Assembly (NCBI GenBank): GCA_008477525.1
Contig: SPDT01000007.1
Span: 1,178,001 to 1,242,000 of the forward strand
Direction: 5' to 3'
Length of the DNA stretch: 64,000 nucleotides
Source of the DNA: Hypomyces perniciosus
Taxonomy: Eukaryota > Ascomycota > Sordariomycetes > Hypocreales > Hypocreaceae
Below the pieces are notes generated by a model. It had not been told where the DNA came from, searched no databases, and worked only from the letters and a program-made list of their open reading frames with translations. Position 1 is the first letter of the stretch. The number at the start of each line of letters is the position of its first letter. This document shows, piece by piece, positions 1 to 10,869 of the stretch. The position numbers and the translations under genes were made by a program.

Positions 1-1220
1 ACTCACCAAACGCAAATCTTACCTGGAATCGGTTTAGCGCGTAGGCAGGTGGGTACATATGGGTGGCTACAGAGACATATACGGTATATGCCATACATAC
101 ATATATGCGTAAGTACTATGCAGCCCTCAGACAGACATCTCCATCCTCCCGACCCACCAAAGTTAGTGTACATATGAGGAAATGAAACCATCAAAGTCCC
201 ATTTCGTGACAAGAGTAAATTTCAGGAAACCCTATCTATTATAGGAACAGTTGAAAGCAATAACGATTCGAACACATGGTAGGAGTAACAGAACATAGCA
301 TGATGGGCCAGGGAGCAAACCAGCGAAGACTTGGTTTATACATCATAGCTCTAGCAGGTCATTACCGATTGGCTTATAGGGACGAGGCAACCTGCTAATT
401 GGTGGCTCTTTATGAAGGTACTATTATGGTTACGCGGATCTTGACTTGATTAAGTCGCTATACTTCGCCGCGCATGCATTCTACAGCAAGAGGATTCAGC
501 TACATGGTGAATAAAAGCGGTTAATAGTGAAGTAAGTAGTACATAATTCGCTGTGCAATTTGATCCTTGCGGAGTGTGTTAATTTTACCTTCCTGATTTC
601 ATTGTCTAGACACCCACCCGTTGATGTGGACCTTCGGTAACCAATGCTACATGCAATGGGCATAAAAGACAACGCATTTTTAAGCTAGTTACCGAAGGCG
701 AAGATCCGTAGATCATAGCTTTGATACAGTCGTACCTTGACCGGGCGCTGATTATGGATCTCTTCAACACCCTACCCATCAAAGCGGAGTAGACATCCAC
801 GAAAGCCGGAAGTCCTGTTCGAATGTGCACTATCCTAGCATTTTGCCTCTACGATCTTGATACCTGGCTCGTTGAAATCCACCTATTTTCCCACTTCTTA
901 TCTTTAGTTTCAAAATTCTACATGTATCGGCCCGGTAACATATATTTAATAGACCTAAATGTCACGTTTGACGAATCGCCCTCCCACCTTCTCTATCTAT
1001 TCCTATGATACAGCAAATATAAGACACACTATCAGCTCTATTTACCAAGGTGTACACTTCCCTTTAAAAAATATCGCATACCTTTTGCCATTACAACAGA
1101 CGCACCTTTGACTGTAATCAGCCACAACTGGCTATCAAGACGTAAGTCCATCACCAGTCTTCATTTTTCTTTCTAGCCCTAATAAATTCCCAGACCGAGC
1201 TACCTTTTGACTGTCCTTTG
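1..1220. other. Intergenic region, no gene recognised
   Basis: Only short open frames without codon-like composition or family resemblance occur here. The last 150 bases probably hold the promoter and leader of the secreted-protein gene that follows: an A/T-rich TTTAAAAAATA stretch lies about 150 bases upstream of its ATG. Nothing else is supportable. Confidence 0.5.
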
Positions 1221-1568
1221 ATGATGAAGACCTTTGCTTTGCTTCTTACGTATGCCGTGGCAGGCTCTCTTGCCATAAACTCTATAAAAGTCCAATACTA
1301 CTCGGATGGGGGCTGCAAGCAATACCTTGCTGAAATGCATCCTCCAAACAGCGGTGCTTGGGGGGAAATATGTTGGGGTTACGAGTACAACGGTTCCAAC
1401 AGTGCTAATATCGCCGAATGCCATGCTTCGTTAGGATGCAAATGCCACTTCTATACGGAGTCGGGGTGCAAGGGCCAAAAGAAGGAGGTGTTATGGGCAC
1501 AGCCATCCACTAACTGTGCATCTAACTGGGGCGGGGGCTTTAAACCTATGAGCTGTGTGTATTATTAG
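1221..1568 (+). CDS. Small secreted cysteine-rich protein (115 aa)
   Basis: Single-exon gene; the first of two adjacent ATG codons (1221, 1224) is taken as start. Residues 1 to about 18 form a classic signal peptide: a Lys, then a Leu/Ala-rich core ending in GSLA. The mature part is about 97 residues with eight cysteines, in the contexts GGC, EIC, AEC, LGCKC, SGC, NC and MSC. An even number of cysteines suggests up to four disulfides. There is no membrane anchor, GPI signal or catalytic motif. Size, secretion signal and cysteine content fit the fungal small secreted protein (effector-like or antimicrobial-like) category. The Tyr-Ser-Asp-Gly-Gly start and the C-terminal CASNWGGGF segment recall small beta-rich secreted proteins, but I cannot assign a family. 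It sits alone in sparse DNA, a common setting for such genes. Function unknown. Confidence 0.72.
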   Translation: MMKTFALLLTYAVAGSLAINSIKVQYYSDGGCKQYLAEMHPPNSGAWGEICWGYEYNGSNSANIAECHASLGCKCHFYTESGCKGQKKEVLWAQPSTNCASNWGGGFKPMSCVYY

Positions 1569-3383
1569 AGCGTTATTGTAACCGTCTAGACTCCACCATA
1601 GTCTACTGTCGCGAATATCGGTATCGTGTAGTCAGCAGTTATCTCACTCTGTAGGGATCAAATGGCACCTGAATTCCATCTCTGTTCATCTCTCCCGCTG
1701 TTGTCTGAGGAACGATGTCGCCGATCACTGATAGTTTCCCGGCCAGCCAATTTATAGTGCTAGAAGAACGCGACGCGTTCTTCTTAGCCGCTCTCTTAGA
1801 TCCTCCTAGTGTTCCTACAAGCAATATCCTTCGCGTTTCCTTCTGCCACTAATTTCCACCAATCCACGCTATCTGACATCTACAGTAAAAGTTAAGCCCA
1901 ACTATCTGTCTTGAGGATAGTTTATGGTGAAGTTTTGAACCATCCGTTGAATAGTTTAATCCATAATGGTTGAGGACATTTTAACTTTGCATAAAGCAGG
2001 GACTATGAGTGCGAGCTACTCAAAAACGAGAAAAAATAGGAGTATAAAGAAAAAGTCAATAATAATACAAATTGATGGAGAAGGACTAAGGTTATCTCAC
2101 AGATGATGGTAAGGCAGTTCCCCACACTGATACAGTGCTGAAAATACAGCAATTAATACCTATTAGGAATCAGCAACTTAGGGTGATTTCTAATACTACC
2201 ACTACTACTACAAATGGTACTCTACGGTACTTATTTTATGAAAATGAATGTACACCCCACAAGGACCAAAAAGCATAACGAATCAGTACATACTTATTTC
2301 ACTATTACCAGCTTTTACCCAGCATACCTGAACAGTCCTCTTGCCGTGGAATGCATGTGTAGCGAAGTATAGCAACTTAATCAAGTCAATATTAGTGTAA
2401 TTATGATAGTGCTAAAGAACTACTAGCTGGCAGATTTCCTCGTCTCTATAAGACAGTCATAACCCACTTTCCGCTGTTAACGCCTGGGTGATCCAGCTGA
2501 GTAATTGTTCCCCTATACGAGTAGTAGTGCAACAACTCTATGTCGTCAATGAGATATGGTAGTAGCTCGATTTTGCACCCCTCACGGCTGGCGGACCGAT
2601 TGGTCAAAATGCGACCTATTTATAGAATGACTTAAAGGTTGTGCAATTCCTCTTTAATCTTGAATACTACGAAGGGAATAGAAGGAATGAAAGATAAAAC
2701 TTGGTCAGAAACGAAGAAGAGGGCAAATGGTGTTTATTAATCCCTGAATTAACATACCAGACCCCCAAGACTAGTTTCCCTCAAACCGTCACCTTTCACC
2801 CCCATTTATTGTTCTCATTTTCTGTCTTGGCAGGTTCGTTTGCAATGATCACAGAGCTCCAGTTGAGTGTTTTCGGACCATGAGCTGAGATGGAGGACAG
2901 TGCCGTGGTTTTAATACCGATGGCATTGCAGTAAATAGAGTGTATCCCCCTATGTGTGGTGACACTGTTAAACACAGCCTACTAGTGATGTTGCACAACA
3001 TCGCCATTTGTGTTGATTCGATATTAATATTCACTGACCGTGAAGGTTAGTCGATCAAAGGTCATGAATAAATACTGGCTTTTTCGTACAATGACCAACA
3101 TGATATTTAAACCTCCATGACAATGGTTACTTACAATAGGCTCTACGGCGCACTCCTTTAAGAATTGGAATGTATCATTATTCACACCTCTTACGAATAG
3201 AACCTCAGTGTATGTTATGAATTGTGACAAAGTGGGTGGCTATTCACACCCACAACAATAGCTACGCTCGTATCAATCAGGTATTACCGTCGTAAAAGTG
3301 TTTGCAACACGCCTGCTCTTGAAAGCAGCTTTGTTGAAGAAGAAAAAACTGTAGAAACGAAAGACAGGCAAAAAATAAAGATT
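1569..3383. other. Intergenic region, AT-rich, no gene recognised
   Basis: About 1.8 kb without a convincing coding frame. The composition looks richer in A/T than the gene blocks further right, with many TA-rich stretches and short ACT runs near 2200. No transposon protein, terminal repeat pair or RNA gene was seen. It could be old repeat-derived DNA, but I see no recognisable remnant. Confidence 0.45.
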
Positions 3384-3466
3384 TCCGGCGCCGGGAGTCG
3401 AACCCGGATCGCTGCGGTCCTTTCATTGATGAAAGCGCAGTATGCTAGCCACTACACCACGTCGGA
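3384..3466 (-). tRNA. tRNA-Glu (anticodon TTC) with an 11-nt intron
   Basis: The complement folds as a tRNA. The acceptor strand is TCCGACG at 3466-3460, then a D arm GTGT/GCAT, an anticodon stem CTGCG/CGCAG, and a T arm CCGGG/CCCGG with loop TTCGACT. The 3' acceptor strand is CGCCGGA, followed by discriminator A at 3384. The anticodon loop reads C-T-TTC-A, then 11 extra bases, then C. This is the standard position (after base 37) for a nuclear pre-tRNA intron, and removing it leaves 72 nt. Anticodon TTC and the body sequence fit glutamate. One acceptor pair is an A-C mismatch, which is unusual for a working tRNA. Confidence 0.88.
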
Positions 3467-5067
3467 TGTTTTCTTATATGTTGGGGCCTCTCCACTAACG
3501 GTATAGGTGCGGTATCAAAAATTCAGCTTCAATTTCGTGTTTGCCAAAGGCTAGTTGGTCGTACGTACGAGGTGCAGCTTTTGACAATTCTACAGGCACC
3601 GAAAAATGCGTCTCCGTTTGCGCGTGGTGCCTGGACAAAACGATCAAACAGACTTGGATTGAGTGGGGAGAATACATGACACCTGGATTGGCGAGGAAAG
3701 ATAAATCGGGCGATAATTCGAGAGGTAGGTGGAATGGCCTACGAAGTACAGAGAGAACATACGTAGATAGTTTGCCAACCTTCCCTGGCTGCCCGAAACC
3801 TCCAGTTGACTCACATGCCGAACATACTGTTTAACCTTCCAGAGCATATAGTACATTGATTGTTACTCCCAGAACTCCATTTACTCTCAAATATTCTTTC
3901 TCCCATCATGGGGCCAGCTGCTAGCATTGGCTATGACCGCGAGTGATCAGCGAGGCAAGTCAACTGCTTGAACCGCTTCACTAATGCTCCACCGGGGATA
4001 CAGAGACTTATGAAACCAACACTGCGTTGTTAGTGGAAGCTGGAAGCACGGATTGGTGAATAGGCAAACAACTATGTGGGTGAATCAGGCGGCATAAAAA
4101 AGCGAAGGCTGTCTGATGCGGGCAGACGGGGATGAAACTTGAAAGATTGCCGATGACGCAATGCTCAAATATGAGAACAGACACTCGATGGATCGCGATG
4201 AGGAAGACAAACGGCTTATGGGGGCTCGATGCACCGCTCAGTGGCGCAAGCGGGGGCTGATGCGGGCAGAACCGTTGAGCGGGTGTCACACTACATACGA
4301 TACACTGTAAAAGAGCAAAGGGACGGCCAATCAAGACTGGGCTTTGTTTCTTCGAATGATTTGATCAATGCGATGCGGGGGGCAGGCAAATGCGTCGTAA
4401 GAGGGCGTGAAAAGCAGCCACTGGCATTTCAATGCCCAGAATATGTGCGTCATATATAGTAGTGGACGTGGCCGTTATCAAGGCCCAATACGAAGTACAG
4501 TGCTGCCTCTTCCCCTCCCTCCTGGCCTTTTAATCAGGCGCTTTGCTTTCAACAATCTCGTTGATATAAAAGGGGGTCGTTTCTCCTACCAAAACCATCC
4601 ATCTACGTTTTGTTTCCCCAATATCCATAGGTACTAGTATAGGTAGCACTACCACCACCAGGTACTAGTACTCGCACTAGTCGTAGTAGTGCCCATATCA
4701 TCGGTATCGGTACGGAGTATGCTACTCCGTACCCACTCCAACTTCCCTCCCCACAAGCGGCTTGGTTTCCCTAGCTGCCCAAACAATACCCATTCGGCTC
4801 CAACTTCATTGTTCAACATCCATCCTCTCACAACTGCTCCTGCGACATCCGTCGCTCGGGTTCCAGATCAGAACTCGCAGAGGCAGGCAGTTCTACCTGC
4901 TCATCTAATCCTCTCTTTCTTTCATCTCCACCTCTCAACCACGCATCTCAACATCATCCATTCGCTGCGTTGATAGCTCTACCAAATCGTCAACTCTCGC
5001 TTCTCTATTGCTTATTTGCTCCCATATCCTTTTTTTTTTCATTGACTAACCCCATTGTTGAACCCTT
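3467..5067. other. Intergenic region and Argonaute promoter/leader
   Basis: No gene recognised from 3467 to about 4560. A 14-base direct repeat (CTGATGCGGGCAGA) occurs at 4113-4126 and 4257-4270. From about 4560 onward the sequence looks like promoter and 5' leader: TATAAAAGGGG near 4564, ACC/AGT-rich simple sequence at 4643-4690, and long pyrimidine tracts (about 4910-5045) directly before the Argonaute ATG, as is common in strongly expressed fungal genes. The inverted repeat at 4709-4733 is listed separately. Confidence 0.5.
4709..4733. repeat. Perfect 11-bp inverted repeat upstream of Argonaute
   Basis: Arms GGTACGGAGTA (4709-4719) and TACTCCGTACC (4723-4733) are exact reverse complements around the spacer TGC. 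It lies about 335 bases before the Argonaute ATG and contains two copies of the 9-mer TACTCCGTA that is dispersed across this window. It could form a hairpin or be a dimeric protein-binding site; either is inference. Confidence 0.75.
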
Positions 5068-8000
5068 ATGGCAGACAGAGGTGGAGGTCGAGGCCGTGGT
5101 GGCGGCGGTGGTGGCGGCAGAGGAGCCCCCCGTGGAGACCGTGGAGATCGGGGTGGTCGCGGTAGGGGAGGAGGAGACCGTGGTGATTATGGAGGCCGTG
5201 GCAGAGGAGGGGGGGACCGCGGCGACTACAGAGGCCGCGGAAGAGGAGGAGACCGTGGCGACTACCGTGGCAGAGGATCAGACCGCGGAGGCGGTCGTGG
5301 TGATCGTGGTTCCTTTCGGGGCAGTTTCAGTGGCAGCCGAGGAGACGGGTTTGATCGTGGCCGGGGCGGTCCGAGAGGCGGACGGGGCGGTGGTCGTGGT
5401 GGAAGACGTGATGAGTCGCCTGGGAAGTCCATGGCCTTCAGGTAAGATGAGCCAAGCAGGGTGATCATCCGTTTGTGTCTAACCAACCTTGCAGCATCGG
5501 TGGCTCAGTCCCTCGCCCTGACGCGACGATTACCCAACTCGAAGATCAGATAGTGGCACGCCAGTCATCATCGCTCACATCTCAGATGGCCGGCCTAAGT
5601 ATCAAGGGCCAAGCTAAACCTGCTGCTCGTTTGAGTGACCAATTTCCTGCCCGGCCGGCTTTTGGGTCAAAAGGCGCACCAGTCGTCCTTTGGGCAAATT
5701 ACTTCAAAGTCGAGGTTAAGCCCAATGTCTTCTACAAGTACACCATGGACATTGTCGAGATCCCATCACAAGGCGAGGCACCGAAGGAGTCCGGAGAGGG
5801 CCGCAAGGGTGGCTCTAAGCGCGGTGGGAGGGGAGGTGGAAGGGGAGGCGGAGATGGAGGTGCTCAGGCACAGCCCCAACCCAGAGAAGTCAAGGGCAAA
5901 AAGCTGCTTCTTGTCATCAAAGAAGCTCTTGCACGACTGTTGGCTGAGGACAAGACCCTTGTTGCAGCCACCGAGTTCAAGAGTCAGCTTATCACCTTGA
6001 AGAAAGTCAACCTGTCTCAAAACCCGCTGCGCATCCAGCTGTCACGAGACGGGAGCGATATCACGGACAACTTCGATGTCACTTTTCATGGTCCGAATGA
6101 GGCCCAAGTCAGTGACTTGAAAAAATATTTGACTACTATGACTGATGGGCAGGATGACACGATTTTCCCTCGCTACCCAGACGTCATTGGTGCCCTAGAT
6201 GTGATTTTCGGGTTTGGAGCACGACGGAAGGTTGATGAAATCTCGAGCATCGGATCCTCCCGTTACTTTCCATTTGGGGATGACAAGGTCCTCAAGGAGC
6301 TCACGCACAACTGGCATGCTCTGGCAGCCGCTCGTGGTTATTTCCAATCTACTCGAATCAGCACTGGCAGGCTTCTTCTCAATGTCAACGTTACTCACGG
6401 CGTTTTCAAAATTTCAGGTCGCCTAAAAGAGATCTTTGACAACCTGGGTATCAGAGCGGTGCCCAAGAACGATTATCAAGGCATGAAGAAGCTCAGGGCG
6501 TTTGCCAAGTTCTTGCCCAAGACTCGTGTTTGGGCTACATTCACGACTGCCGATGGCAAGCAACTTAGGAAATCGAAAGCTATGAATGGCCTCGCCACAG
6601 CGTCAGAGATAAGCCGCCGGGCTTCTAACCCCAACCAGCCCAAATTCGGTCGAGATTGGGAGTTTGCGGGGCCAAAAAATGTCAACTTTTGGCTGACTTC
6701 CGACGGAAGTGGCCGCTACATCTCGGTTTTCGACTACTACAGGCAGAGTGAGTATTTCCTCAAGCTTGCCTTCCTCTTAGGTTGTCTGAACTAATGTGAG
6801 AACAGAGTATAACTGCACACTCAACGATTACCCACTGGTTAATCTCGGTACTGCGGATAAGCCTTCGTATTTCCCTGCAGAATTTATCGAAATTCAACCT
6901 GGGCAGTCGGTTAAGGCTAAGTTGACGATGGACGAGACAACAGCAATGCTGGAGTTTGCATGTCGATCACCGTATTCTAACGCCTTGTCAATCAGCACGG
7001 CTAGTCGCCAAGTGCTTGGTCTTGACGAAGAAAATCTCGGCAATTTTGGCGTCTCGGTCGACAAGCACCTCGTGTCGGTCCCAGGACGTGTCCTTAGTGC
7101 ACCCATCGTTAGCTATCTCAGCACAGATGGCAAGCAGAGGCCCGTCGATGTGACACCTCAGAATGGCTCATGGAATATGAGGTCGGTCAGAGTGGTCAAA
7201 GCCGGCAAAATGATTCAACGTTGGACTTGGGTCAATATCTTGATTCGTGGAACTGAGTACCAGGTGGACGGCGGCGTTGTCGAGGAATTTGGAAAATTCT
7301 TAAGCGGCAACATGGGCATTGCCATCAGCAAAACTCCTATGCGTCCCCCAAGGGAGTCGATAACCGGTAATGAGGTCGGGGGTACCTCACTCGAGGACTT
7401 TTTCACCTGGTCACAGAAGAACAATGTACAGCTCATCGTCGTCATCCTCTCAGATAAGGATTCCAGCGGTATCTATACCAAGATCAAGACATTGGGCGAC
7501 TGTACATTCGGGATTCACACTAGCTGTGTAGTCGCAAGGCAATTCAGCAAAGCAGCTCCGGCTTATTTTGCAAATGTTGGGCTCAAGGTGAACCTCAAAG
7601 GTGGCGGTGTCAATCACAAACTCAGGGACGATTTTGGCATCCTGAAGGATGGCAAGACCATGATAGTGGGCTACGATGTCACCCACCCAACAAACATGTC
7701 CACGAAGAAGGGAAATGAACCCCCCAGCTTGGTCGGCCTCGTCGCCAGCGTTGATAGGGATCTGGGCCAGTGGCCAGCGCTTTCATGGGAACAGACCTCT
7801 AGACAAGAGATGCTAGGCGATCGTCTTACCGAAGCATTCATGTCCCGACTGGATCTGTGGCAGCGGAGCAATAGAGGTTATCCTGAAAACATCGTCATCT
7901 TCCGAGATGGTGTCTCCGAGGGTCAGTTTGCACAGGTCCTTGAGAAGGAACTGCCCTCCCTCCGAGAGGCCTGCCGCAGAAAGTGCCCACCCCAGTTCCA

Positions 8001-8490
8001 GCCGAAACTCACCATATTAGTCTCGGTGAAGCGACATCAAGCGCGGTTTTATCCTAGCACCGCTGAGGGGATGTCCAAATCTGGGAACATCAAGAATGGC
8101 ACAGTTGTCGACCGGGGTGTCACACAAGTTCGATACTGGGACTTTTTCTTGACTGCCCACGATGCACTCCAGGGCACCGCGCGACCCGCCCATTACACCG
8201 TGTTGCTGGATGAAATCTTCCGCTCGCGGTTTGGAAAGGACGCGGCGAATGAACTTGAGAGGCTAACGCACGAGCTGTGCTACCTATATGGTCGAGCGAC
8301 CAAGGCCGTTAGCATTTGCCCACCAGCGTACTATGCGGACATCGTTTGCGAGCGAGCTCGCGCCCACAGACCAGAGTGGTTTGATGTCAGCGAGACGGAA
8401 AGCGTGAGTACGGCAGCACCGTCTACGTCAGGCATCCCGGGAGGGAGGCAGGTCCATGCGGCGTTGAAGGACTCTATGTATTACATTTGA
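5068..8490 (+). CDS. Argonaute protein, QDE-2 type (about 1103 aa)
   Basis: Exons 5068-5441, 5495-6747 and 6806-8490, joined at GTAAGA..GCAG and GTGAGT..ACAG. Argonautes bind small RNAs and cut or silence matching transcripts; in filamentous fungi the QDE-2 type acts in quelling and milRNA pathways. Residues 1-118 are an RGG-box tail. The N domain starts near 187 and is interrupted by a second Gly/Arg-rich insert at about 219-257. PAZ-type sequence surrounds residue 543 (FDYYRQ). The PIWI catalytic residues are visible: D833 (GYDVTHP), E877 (RQEML), D910 (RDGVSEGQ) and D1054 (PAYYAD), a complete DEDD tetrad with Asp rather than His last, consistent with slicer activity. In the 5'-phosphate pocket Y766, K770 and K803 are present, but the usual Gln is Ser782. 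No frameshift is seen. The exact paralogue (QDE-2 or Sms-2) is not settled by sequence alone. Confidence 0.96.
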
Positions 8491-8789
8491 TGGCATGAAT
8501 GGTTTCAGCATCGTCACGGTGTGAATGCTCATATGCTTTCTTTAAATAGCGCTTTGGCTAGGTCAGCACCAGATGGCGATGGTTCGATTGTAATCAGCGT
8601 TTAGCGATATGTCGCATTACATCATCAGGAGACGATTTTGAGACGAATATGATTTCGATTATCGTCATTTTCGCATTGCACTACAGTGAATCATTGTATT
8701 TTTGTAGCAGTTTCCCCTTAAATACAAAATAATGGATATATATCCCGCCATGCCTTCATTAACATATATTGGACGCAGCAGGTTGATGA

Positions 8790-10207
8790 CTAGATCTTCG
8801 CCTTTTCCTTGGCGTTATCGCTCTTGGGCCGAGCCAAATGTCTCCTCAGTTCATCACTTATGGTCACCTTTTCAGCCGCCGGCTTCTTCGCCCACTCCTC
8901 AAACTCCTTCTCCTCAGCCCACCACCGGTCCAGTTCACTCTTAGCCCACTCAACTGCCGCCTGTGCGCAGAAGCGCGGGTTTTCCAGAGGGATCAAGTGG
9001 CCGTTATCCGGGCCCGTGACGGCTTTTACGCGACCTTTGGCTACGCCGCCGCTGCCACCAATGCCAGTGCCCGTGAGCTGGAGTTTCTCATGGCGGGATT
9101 CTGGGGGGCAGACGTCGCTCTTGCCACCAAAGACGTAGAGCACTCCTGGGCGGACAAGGGGGAGGTGGGCGACGGTGTTGTGGCCTTCCGGGCGGTAGGC
9201 GGAGACGGGATTGGAGTTGACGTCTGAGTCGGGGCCGAGATCGAGATCGGGGACAAGATCCGGGCGGACCAAGTGTTTCCCTGAGGGGTCGTAGGCAGGC
9301 CATGCGGGACGGACGAAGGTGAAGACTTCTTGATGCTTTGTGGTGGTGAGTTGAACCGGGCCATTGGGGTTAGATGTGTCGACGTCACGGAGGCCGAATT
9401 GGATCCAACGGTCAAGGGTGCGAGGGTCCCAGGATTGGTAGAAGCGGTTCTTGTGGAAGGCTTGAGCGGCGGTTTGACGGGAAGGCCAGACGTCGCGGCG
9501 GTTGATGGACAGCGAGGCGGGACCGCTGTAGATGTTGGGTTTGTCGGAGACGGCGCGGGCGATGACGGGGTCGAGGAGGACCATGCCGGAGAAGAGGCGC
9601 GGGTGCATGAGGGAGACGTTTGTGAGGGCGTTGCTGCCGAAGGAGTGGCCCATGGCGAAGATGGGACGGGGCATGCGGACGGTGTTGATGAGGTGGATGA
9701 TATCGCGGGCATAGTCGAGCCAGCCGGCTGAGGATCGCATGTTAGGTTAGCTGGTTCGTTCGTATTCCGATATAAAGAGGAGGGAGACGAACGGTCGTTG
9801 CCGAGCTTGTCCTCGTTGAGGATACCACTGCGGCCTTGGTGAGCAGCGTCGGCGATCCAGATGGAGCGGATGCGGATGCCTAGTTTTTCTGCCTCTTCAA
9901 CAAAGTCCTCATATAAAGGTTCATACAGTTCCTATGTTATCAGTTGTGTTAGCCATTCGGTTCAAGGAATTGGGGGCGTATGAATGAGATGACCGACCTT
10001 GGGGAATCCATTGGCGTGAGTACCGATGATGGAGAGGTCGCCCTTGAGAGACTCGTCTGTGTTGCGCCGGGGAATGTATTGTTTTACGTGCAGTAAGAGG
10101 GACTCGTCTTGTGAGTGTGCAGTTGCGTGAGGGTACTCTCGTATGTGCGAGGCCTCGATGATGTGCTCCTTGATGTCGAACACTGAGGATGAGGATGTTA
10201 AAGCCAT
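8790..10207 (-). CDS. Peroxisomal alpha/beta hydrolase (428 aa, C-terminal AKI)
   Basis: Exons 10207-9998, 9931-9793 and 9727-8790, with donors GTCGGT and GTTCGT and acceptors ATAG and TCAG. The second junction recreates GNDP-GWLDYARD, which supports the splice choice. The nucleophile elbow GHSFG is at about residue 145, and a late GPDNGHLIP segment holds the likely catalytic His. The last three residues, AKI, are a known non-canonical PTS1; the Candida tropicalis multifunctional beta-oxidation enzyme ends the same way. The layout resembles fungal Lpx1/AKT2-like peroxisomal hydrolases, some of which sit in host-toxin or fatty-acid pathways. No biosynthetic core gene is nearby, so a lipid-turnover role is as likely. 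Substrate unknown. It converges on Argonaute; a 299-base gap separates their stops. Confidence 0.88.
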
Positions 10208-10869
10208 TGCTGTGCGGTGGTGAGACGATCCAATCTAGAGATGTGTGTGTGTGTGTGTATATGTTTCCGTCAAACAAGTAGCACTCGATCAATCAATCAT
10301 GAAGTTTCAGAATGAGTCGAGATTAAACTCATAGATGGGTTGAGAGAAGACATGGAGGATAAGACATGGGGTGAGATAACCTTGTGGGTCCATATATACA
10401 TACCTTTAAGTTGCCGAGGCTATCGCCACCAAAAGTGCGTCTGGAATGGGATTGGGCCAACTGACCAATGGGTTTCGGCATGGAGGCACCAACACATGGG
10501 CTCAGGGGCACTGAAAGGAACCCCGGAATTTAGTGGGCCTTTGCCGCAAGGTACGGACTGACTTAGGGAGTAGTAGGAGTATTGGAGTACTCTGTACTTT
10601 TGACTGATTGAATTCATATGACAAAGTCATACAACAATACATATTATAGTACAAGTCATGCTCATTAATTAGATCTTATTCATCTATCATATTTCATGTC
10701 TCCATTTACTATTTGGTTTGTTTGTTTGTCTGGAGTAGTCTACCAACAACCCTGACAGCCACCAACATAAATAGGTCTGCTGACTCATCAACTTTAGTCG
10801 GTTTCCACACTCCTGACGTCGGCCATATGACGGATACTTCACAACTTCAGAGCACTCAACTCAGTGAGG
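10208..10869. other. Divergent promoter region with TG microsatellite
   Basis: This gap separates the divergently transcribed hydrolase (-) and OB-fold gene (+). It contains a (TG)8 run at 10242-10258 inside the hydrolase leader and several GTAC/AGTACT-type short motifs at 10575-10600. No coding sequence recognised. Confidence 0.55.

Noticed and set aside
4970..5464. Long open frame overlapping the RGG exon of Argonaute in another frame
   Set aside because: It arises from the Gly/Arg repeat read in a second frame, giving Val/Glu/Ala low complexity, and it lacks an ATG start (it opens with TTG).
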